A stretch of DNA of 21,762 nt from the NCBI GenBank assembly GCA_003568945.1, contig BDIP01000198.1, positions 4,347 to 26,108 on the forward strand. The letters run 5' to 3'. This stretch comes from Kipferlia bialata (taxonomy: Eukaryota > Fornicata). Shown piece after piece: positions 20,201 to 21,762 of the stretch (the first letter of the stretch is position 1; every line of letters starts with the position of its first letter). Position numbers and translations under genes: made by a program. Below the pieces are notes generated by a model that saw nothing but the letters and a program-made list of their open reading frames with translations, was not told the origin of the DNA and searched no databases.

Positions 20201-21707
20201 GACCTGGGGGGTGAGTCACAAATGAAAACAATTAGAAATATGTATACATATACAATCATAGGAACGCGGATACACATTTGCACTGGTAAGGCAGGCTTAA
20301 CGGGTCATGCAAACACTATCACACACTAATAATAGCTAGGTAATGTATGCCGTACCCTTAGCAGTGCCAGAGATAGCTCCCTCGTTGCCCTGTGCAGTAG
20401 CTGTCTGGAGACAACAGCTCTCCGCCTAGACATCTCCACAAACTCTCTCAGGGAGTAGACCTCACCTATCAATTAGAATAAATAGAACAATAAGAATACG
20501 GAACACCAATGATGAAACGATAGGTAACATACCTTCCTCTGCCACGACCAGCTTGGCCACGTCCACAATGTCAATGGTGACACCTCTACAGTGTAATAGG
20601 ACGCTGAGGTTAGAAATATGTATAGGTATCTATATGTATATATATACAGATGTCCAGAGAGACTTACCTATGTGTCCACAATATTAGGGTCTCATTGAAT
20701 TTCTATATATGACAAGTGAAACAGAGAAAGAGACGGTAGCAGATATACCTGAGGAAGCTTGGCCTGGCCAGCAGCAGAGTCTTGCTGATGGAACTGAGAC
20801 CGGCCTGAAGGGTAAGACAGAAGTAAAAATAATTAGCTCCCAATTGGGATGTGGTTCCTCCACCCATTAATGAACATATATATTCACTTTACCTGCATAC
20901 TCTTCCTCTGCATGGATGTCCTCATCAAATAACCATACCAGTATATGGATATACAACATGTACATGAATATAGATACAAGTACTATGTACGTCTGCATAC
21001 CTGCATACTCTTCCTCTGCATGGATGTCTTCCACAGTCTGAGGTACTTGATCTCTCTGGAGGGTCAGTAAATGATTAACCAACACTCTAACGATTGACTA
21101 AAGCTGGAAGTGATATTCACCTGAAGTTTCTGAAGCTCCTCTTCTCCCTGAGTGCCAGGAACATCTTCTTCTCGGCTAGCCATCTGACATTAGGTAAAGT
21201 ATCCACATACCACCTTTTGAATACTGTTATCCCAGTGTAGAAACAACAGTAAACTATTTGAATCCTACGCGTACCTGTCGAGGGATGTCAGGGACACGTC
21301 ACCATGGAAGTAGTGGGTGATACCTGAGGGGTTAGAACAAAAGAGATTCTAAACATAATGTGAGTCAGTGATACCGAGGGAAACAATGAAAAATAATGAT
21401 AATATCACCATGTATTGCATAGGTAACACGCATAACTGAATGGAAACATACACATACCGAATGCACTGATTGTGAAGTAGTTGTCGGGGTCCAGGTCTCT
21501 GTATGGACACACGCAGAGGTCATAGGCATTCTCATTGGGCCAAACCTGAGTATTAGAAGGAATGTAGAGATAAGTCAGAGATACTATAAATCATAGTGTA
21601 TATCCTTCTTGGGCACAGATATCCTTCTCTCTCTCTCTCCATATATGTGTATATATACATATCTTTACTCACCCGGCGATCCTTGTCCTTCTGCTTGTAC
21701 ATATCCT
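1..21707 (-). CDS. Dynein heavy chain, axonemal-type, 98 exons placed, partial at both ends
   Basis: Dynein heavy chains are AAA+ motors that walk on microtubules. Axonemal forms bend cilia and flagella. About 3,250 codons are visible, ordered as tail, linker, AAA1 to AAA4 and the start of the stalk. Counted from the first visible codon, the P-loops of AAA1, AAA2 and AAA3 fall near residues 1,615, 2,020 and 2,530, and the AAA4 equivalent near 2,895. The order is canonical, but AAA1-AAA2 and AAA2-AAA3 are longer than usual because of low-complexity inserts. Exons were set by GT (two GC) donors and CTNAC..AG acceptors with phase carried through; every junction closes in frame. The tail opening (YFTISAFGITH, then RWLAEKKMF and an FR..FR..LWK pattern) resembles single-headed inner-arm DNAH proteins more than cytoplasmic dynein; the exact class is uncertain. 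Start codon and C-terminus are outside the window. Exon lists are in the domain entries below. Confidence 0.94.
280..2048 (-). other. AAA4 module lacking a recognisable P-loop
   Basis: Exons: 1842-2048, 1334-1781, 1163-1264, 1023-1089, 813-934, 280-727. Position is fixed by what flanks it. The region LAAIRAGRLDLPNMFKDQAM (813-934) matches INDLLASGEIPDLFPDDEV, and in 280-727 MFCSRVRSHLIIVTEM matches FIDRVRRNLKVVLCF. Where AAA4 normally has GNALLVGVGGSGKQSL the protein reads PGVMVLGVMTVVTRPPL (1548-1586), so the glycine-lysine loop is absent. The Walker B equivalent is probably KLTVLHIDLPAMERT in 1023-1089. Two exons, 1334-1781 and 280-727, are about five times the usual size here (448 nt each). 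The end of 280-727 (AVSVDAFSRFVNLCAVLYQ) matches the segment just before the stalk. Confidence 0.85.
2384..2408 (-). repeat. Acceptor-side echo of exon 2170-2258
   Basis: The acceptor (CTCACTATAG) and the first bases (CCTTTGCC) recur 140 nt upstream, with an Arg to Cys change soon after. This is the weakest match in the set. Confidence 0.55.
4253..4274 (-). repeat. Donor-side echo of exon 4299-4490
   Basis: YKTLVTQ is repeated with one silent change (ACA/ACT), followed by a GC donor (GCATGAAG) and preceded by CTAG. It is only 46 nt from the true donor. Confidence 0.75.
4580..4609 (-). repeat. Acceptor-side echo of exon 4299-4490
   Basis: ALNALVI is repeated with one silent change (GCT/GCC); the acceptor ends ATATCCAG, 111 nt upstream of the true one. 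The copy then diverges. Confidence 0.75.
5569..5787 (-). repeat. Intron with microsatellite, GC-rich fragment and donor-side echo
   Basis: A (CT)12 (AT)10 compound microsatellite lies at 5737-5780. At 5673-5690 a short echo of the end of exon 5788-5983 (GHS) ends with donor GTATTG. Between them, 5691-5736 is GC-rich, unlike other intron DNA here, and reads openly on the minus strand into the echo. It may be an unspliced or optional exon piece, but the main frame joins 5788-5983 directly to 5500-5568. Confidence 0.6.
6791..7166 (-). repeat. 376-nt intron with three exon echoes
   Basis: Donor-side echoes of exon 7167-7259 lie at 7051-7080 and 6941-6970 (spacing 116 and 110 nt). Both read TSIQTVCDA with donor GTGAGGGTC; differences from the parent are silent only (GTG/GTC, and GCT/GCC or GCA). 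An acceptor-side echo of exon 6702-6790 lies at 6839-6860 with three silent changes (GTC/GTT, CTG/CTC, ACC/ACA) and an intact acceptor CTAATTCTCAG, 70 nt upstream. Confidence 0.85.
7225..7400 (-). repeat. 88-nt tandem duplication spanning acceptor, exon edge and intron
   Basis: Units 7225-7312 and 7313-7400 match along exon 7167-7259's 5' edge (SGMPITNDTEE, one silent change), the acceptor CTTACTCCCAG and about 50 nt of AT-rich intron. This is the clearest case where the duplicated unit includes the intron itself. Confidence 0.85.
7602..9507 (-). other. AAA1 module with intact P-loop but altered Walker B and sensor I
   Basis: Exons: 9421-9507, 9244-9358, 9053-9147, 8828-8984, 8515-8743, 8346-8421, 7925-8037, 7801-7856, 7602-7665. 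AAA1 is the main ATPase site of dynein. The order follows the family: VWLDCPRFAYD, RLVSTPLTQRCIHSL, then Walker A GPVSCGKTET (usual form GPAGTGKTET) in 9053-9147. The exon 8828-8984 aligns as DCSPSMDAGSVYRLFSGI, then GAVGVLDNVQML where most dyneins have ACFDEFNRI, so the catalytic Glu is Asn (codon at 8899-8901). In 8515-8743 the sensor-I stretch ITMNPGYAGRTELP is replaced by ITATTLPFSLSASASA, while the following LLGVFRPVSMEVPDTA matches LKALFRPVAMMVPDYA well. Nucleotide may therefore bind but hydrolysis is likely poor; this is inferred from motif loss only. Confidence 0.9.
8038..8345 (-). repeat. 308-nt intron with two donor-side echoes of exon 8346-8421
   Basis: Echoes at 8246-8289 and 8143-8186 are spaced 100 and 103 nt. 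Both read VKTLTLLHKSV(E or K)TG. The first has four silent and one replacement change, the second three silent and none replacing. Both carry a GTAT donor. The first seven or so bases before VKT (CCAATGCT) agree between the two echoes and differ from the parent, so the second echo probably derives from the first or both from a common copy. Neither has an AG acceptor nearby. Confidence 0.85.
9816..9852 (-). repeat. Donor-side echo of exon 9906-10004
   Basis: LDTVTSRTQSR against LDTMTSRTQSR: GAC/GAT and ACG/ACT are silent, ATG/GTA replaces. Donor GTACCTAG, 90 nt away. TA-rich DNA separates it from the parent exon. Confidence 0.8.
10082..10109 (-). repeat. Donor-side echo of exon 10146-10249
   Basis: KAYLVRELR is repeated with two silent changes (TAC/TAT, CTG/CTA) and a GTTAGTAT donor, 64 nt from the true donor. 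Confidence 0.8.
10537..10564. repeat. GA-rich microsatellite
   Basis: A GA run with one GAAA interruption inside the intron between exons 10570-10673 and 10356-10488, a few bases from the donor of the former. Confidence 0.9.
11254..11565 (-). repeat. 312-nt intron with echoes of both flanking exons
   Basis: Donor side: 11455-11492 repeats the end of exon 11566-11636 (SFLHWAVTGPR against SFMHGAVTDPR), three replacement changes, with donor GTATCT, 111 nt away. Acceptor side: 11310-11349 repeats the start of exon 11134-11253 over 40 nt with three silent changes (CTT/CTC, CAC/CAT, CTG/CTC) and none replacing, acceptor intact, 96 nt upstream. The centre (about 11495-11553) is (TA)n. Confidence 0.8.
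11637..11899 (-). repeat. 263-nt intron with echoes of both flanking exons
   Basis: Donor side: 11812-11837 repeats the end of exon 11900-11989 (RQLPK) with donor GTACAG and a 6-base internal deletion. A very short second copy of the same edge (CCAAAG plus GTATAT) is at 11864-11873. Acceptor side: 11702-11722 repeats the start of exon 11566-11636 (VSKTFQA) with two silent changes (ACA/ACG, GCC/GCT) and an intact acceptor 86 nt upstream. Confidence 0.75.
13138..13160 (-). repeat. Short acceptor-side echo of exon 13025-13072
   Basis: Acceptor (CTCACTCCCAG) plus the first nine exon bases (GCCCATGT then T for C) recur about 75 nt upstream of the true acceptor. Confidence 0.65.
14701..14738. repeat. 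GA-rich microsatellite
   Basis: An imperfect GA run within the intron between exons 14808-14877 and 14592-14674. Confidence 0.9.
14953..14992 (-). repeat. Acceptor-side echo of exon 14808-14877
   Basis: The copy encodes VGVPIPAAV against VGVPIPAAI. Five of nine codons differ silently (GTC/GTT, GGA/GGT, GTA/GTT, CCT/CCC, CCG/CCC) and one conservatively. The acceptor AG is intact, 103 nt upstream. Shortly after the matched part the frame meets a stop. Confidence 0.85.
15374..15383 (-). promoter_or_regulatory. GC donor splice site (GC-AG intron)
   Basis: The exon 15384-15473 ends ATGCAG and is followed by GCATATTTCC, with no GT donor close by. The next exon (GYAGTPASL) joins in phase 0. Confidence 0.75.
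15638..15989 (-). repeat. 352-nt intron with two donor-side echoes of exon 15990-16061
   Basis: Echoes lie at 15868-15901 and 15760-15792, spaced 122 and 108 nt. Each repeats LAVATLQQAQQ and carries a GT donor. In the first the terminal CAG is TAG, otherwise it is identical; the second has GCA/GCC and CTG/CTC (silent) and GTG/ATG (replacement). The second echo's donor (GTACAGG) matches the true donor. The rest is TA-rich, with an (AT)n run near 15947-15967 and another near 15670-15682. Confidence 0.8.
16263..16299 (-). repeat. Acceptor-side echo of exon 16136-16195
   Basis: The exon start AFEALVGY is repeated with two silent changes (GCC/GCA, GTT/GTC) and an identical acceptor (CTCACCCCTTAG), 92 nt upstream. 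Confidence 0.85.
17045..17055 (-). promoter_or_regulatory. GC donor splice site (GC-AG intron)
   Basis: The exon 17056-17131 ends ATCAG and the intron starts GCATGTAT. Only this GC donor keeps phase with the next exon (QIGCFLVNSTPLYQ). A nearby GT four bases downstream would put the following exon out of frame. Confidence 0.75.
17223..17252. repeat. (AT)15 microsatellite
   Basis: A perfect AT run inside the intron between exons 17269-17329 and 17056-17131. I see nothing else in that intron. Confidence 0.95.
17826..17868 (-). repeat. Donor-side echo of exon 17924-17994
   Basis: The copy repeats YLVTHSNSHRH with two silent changes (TCA/TCC, CAT/CAC), then diverges over the last three codons, but regains CTAG followed by donor GTTAGTAA. 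It lies 98 nt from the true donor. Confidence 0.8.
18567..18978 (-). repeat. 412-nt intron with three exon echoes
   Basis: This is the longest intron in the window. It holds a donor-side echo of exon 18979-19063 at 18838-18873: LAPDKGDVIT identical over 31 nt, preceded by GATTAG and followed by a GC donor, 36 nt long and in frame. It also holds two acceptor-side echoes of exon 18501-18566 at 18639-18663 and 18738-18760, each with an intact acceptor and each exactly 97 nt from the previous acceptor. The rest is TA- and TG-rich microsatellite (around 18890-18970). No other gene is visible. Confidence 0.8.
19122..19155 (-). repeat. Acceptor-side echo of exon 18979-19063
   Basis: The copy repeats the exon start (ELLPAYREKV) with an intact acceptor (CTGACATCAG), 92 nt upstream of the true one. 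Differences are CTG/CTT and ACC/ACT (silent) and AAG/AAC (replacement), after which it diverges into AT-rich DNA. Confidence 0.8.
19402..19439 (-). repeat. Acceptor-side echo of exon 19217-19346
   Basis: Thirty-eight bases match the 5' edge of the exon (AMLRLVCGTEAIT), 93 nt upstream of the true acceptor. All three differences inside the coding part are silent (GCT/GCC, GTC/GTG, ACT/ACC). The AG of the copy's acceptor is altered to AT, so this echo cannot splice there as it stands. Confidence 0.8.
20044..20076 (-). repeat. Donor-side echo of exon 20150-20203, possible 33-nt in-frame mini-exon
   Basis: The copy encodes YVQSATVFGSQ against YVQSATMFGSQ in the parent. TAC/TAT and AGC/AGT are silent; ATG/GTG is conservative. 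It is bounded by AG on its 5' side and by a GTGGGA donor on its 3' side, is 33 nt long and sits at a phase 0 junction, so it could be spliced in as 11 extra codons. The acceptor lacks the usual nearby CTNAC; a plain AT-rich tract precedes it. Confidence 0.75.
20893..20919 (-). repeat. Donor-side echo of exon 21001-21055
   Basis: The last 26 bases of the exon recur without change, ending in the same CAG and followed by a new donor GTAAAGTG. It lies 108 nt from the true donor, inside the next intron. Upstream the copy runs into AT-rich DNA. It has no CTNAC..AG acceptor, so it can act only as an alternative or decoy donor. Confidence 0.8.
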
Positions 21708-21711
21708 TCTC

Positions 21712-21762
<51 letters not shown>
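21708..21762. repeat. (CT)n(AT)n microsatellite at the right edge
   Basis: A run of CT dinucleotides with one GT interruption passes into (AT)7 at the edge. On the minus strand this GA run forms the 3' end of an intron, and the acceptor of the first visible exon (KDMYKQKDKDRR) lies within it, so that boundary is approximate. A partial copy of the same CT-flanked edge is at about 21621-21640. Confidence 0.8.

Larger units (their letters stand above)
16136..21707 (-). other. Dynein tail, N-terminal part (27 exons)
   Basis: Exons: 21673-21707 (5' edge approximate), 21458-21545, 21275-21323, 21121-21183, 21001-21055, 20749-20804, 20533-20585, 20356-20465, 20150-20203, 19847-19905, 19696-19764, 19487-19562, 19217-19346, 18979-19063, 18501-18566, 18367-18439, 18256-18296, 18090-18143, 17924-17994, 17682-17743, 17477-17575, 17269-17329, 17056-17131, 16884-16926, 16588-16709, 16367-16418, 16136-16195. 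The tail normally binds intermediate and light chains and anchors the motor to its cargo or doublet. Recognisable stretches are ENAYDLCVCPYRDLD, NYFTISAFGITHYF, RWLAEKKMFLALREKRSF and, later, RLKYLVRLVDYYSVESLGDI, which matches the conserved helix before the DHC tail core. The rest is helical, poorly conserved and not diagnostic alone. The upstream exon or exons with the start Met are missing. Confidence 0.85.

Noticed and set aside
20668-20702. A 35-nt exon-like piece (FNETLILWTH) with a GTAAGT donor between exons 20749-20804 and 20533-20585
   Set aside because: Including it breaks the frame by one base and meets a stop, while joining the two outer exons directly keeps phase and gives the length expected from other dynein tails. 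It is better seen as an intronic fragment, perhaps a distant echo of the next exon (shared ATTGTGGAC).
1-21762. Tandem repeats as a transposon or CRISPR-like array
   Set aside because: The repeated pieces are parts of the adjoining exons, differ from intron to intron, and show no terminal repeats, target-site duplications, transposase or regular spacers.
1-21762. Dead gene (pseudogene) because of lost AAA1 and AAA4 motifs
   Set aside because: Ninety-eight exons join in frame without an internal stop and splice signals are intact throughout, which a decaying gene of this size would not keep.
1-21762. Cytoplasmic dynein 1 heavy chain
   Set aside because: The tail start resembles DNAH-type axonemal chains and the AAA motifs are too divergent to support a cytoplasmic assignment; similarity near the stalk is shared by all dyneins.

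Overview
The window is almost entirely one protein-coding gene on the minus strand: a dynein heavy chain, probably axonemal inner-arm type, cut at both window edges. By reading donor and acceptor signals and carrying codon phase from exon to exon I placed 98 exons (median about 80 nt) plus a probable partial exon at the left edge. They sum to about 9.7 kb of open frame, roughly 3,250 residues. The reading frame closes across every junction. I saw no convincing gene on the plus strand, no RNA gene, no transposon and no CRISPR array.

Layout, in the direction of transcription (high to low coordinates): N-terminal tail (about 21.7 to 14.8 kb), linker (14.7 to 9.6 kb), AAA1 (9.5 to 7.6 kb), AAA2 (7.5 to 4.7 kb), AAA3 (4.5 to 2.2 kb), AAA4 (2.0 to 0.3 kb), then the first residues of the stalk coiled coil. 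The initiator region lies beyond the right edge. The stalk, microtubule-binding domain, AAA5, AAA6 and C-terminus lie beyond the left edge. Identity rests on several hallmark stretches: FPRFFFLSDDQLLDL in the linker, GPVSCGKTET (AAA1), GPPGCGKTS (AAA2) and GPPDCGKST (AAA3), and a tail start of the form YFTISAFGITH followed by RWLAEKKMF.

The organism is a flagellated eukaryote with very many short introns. Most introns carry a CTNAC branch-point-like motif only a few bases before the AG, a compact 3' end resembling that known from Giardia and Trichomonas. An intron-rich free-living metamonad, such as the fornicate Kipferlia bialata, fits; this is inference.

Two things stand out. First, at least 25 introns-within-introns style echoes: a truncated copy of an exon edge, always with its own splice site, sits about one intron length (mostly 85 to 115 nt) from the true splice site. 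The copies differ from their parents mainly at silent codon positions. Second, the motor is unusual: AAA1 has a normal P-loop, but the Walker B glutamate is Asn and the sensor-I motif is replaced, and AAA4 has no recognisable P-loop.
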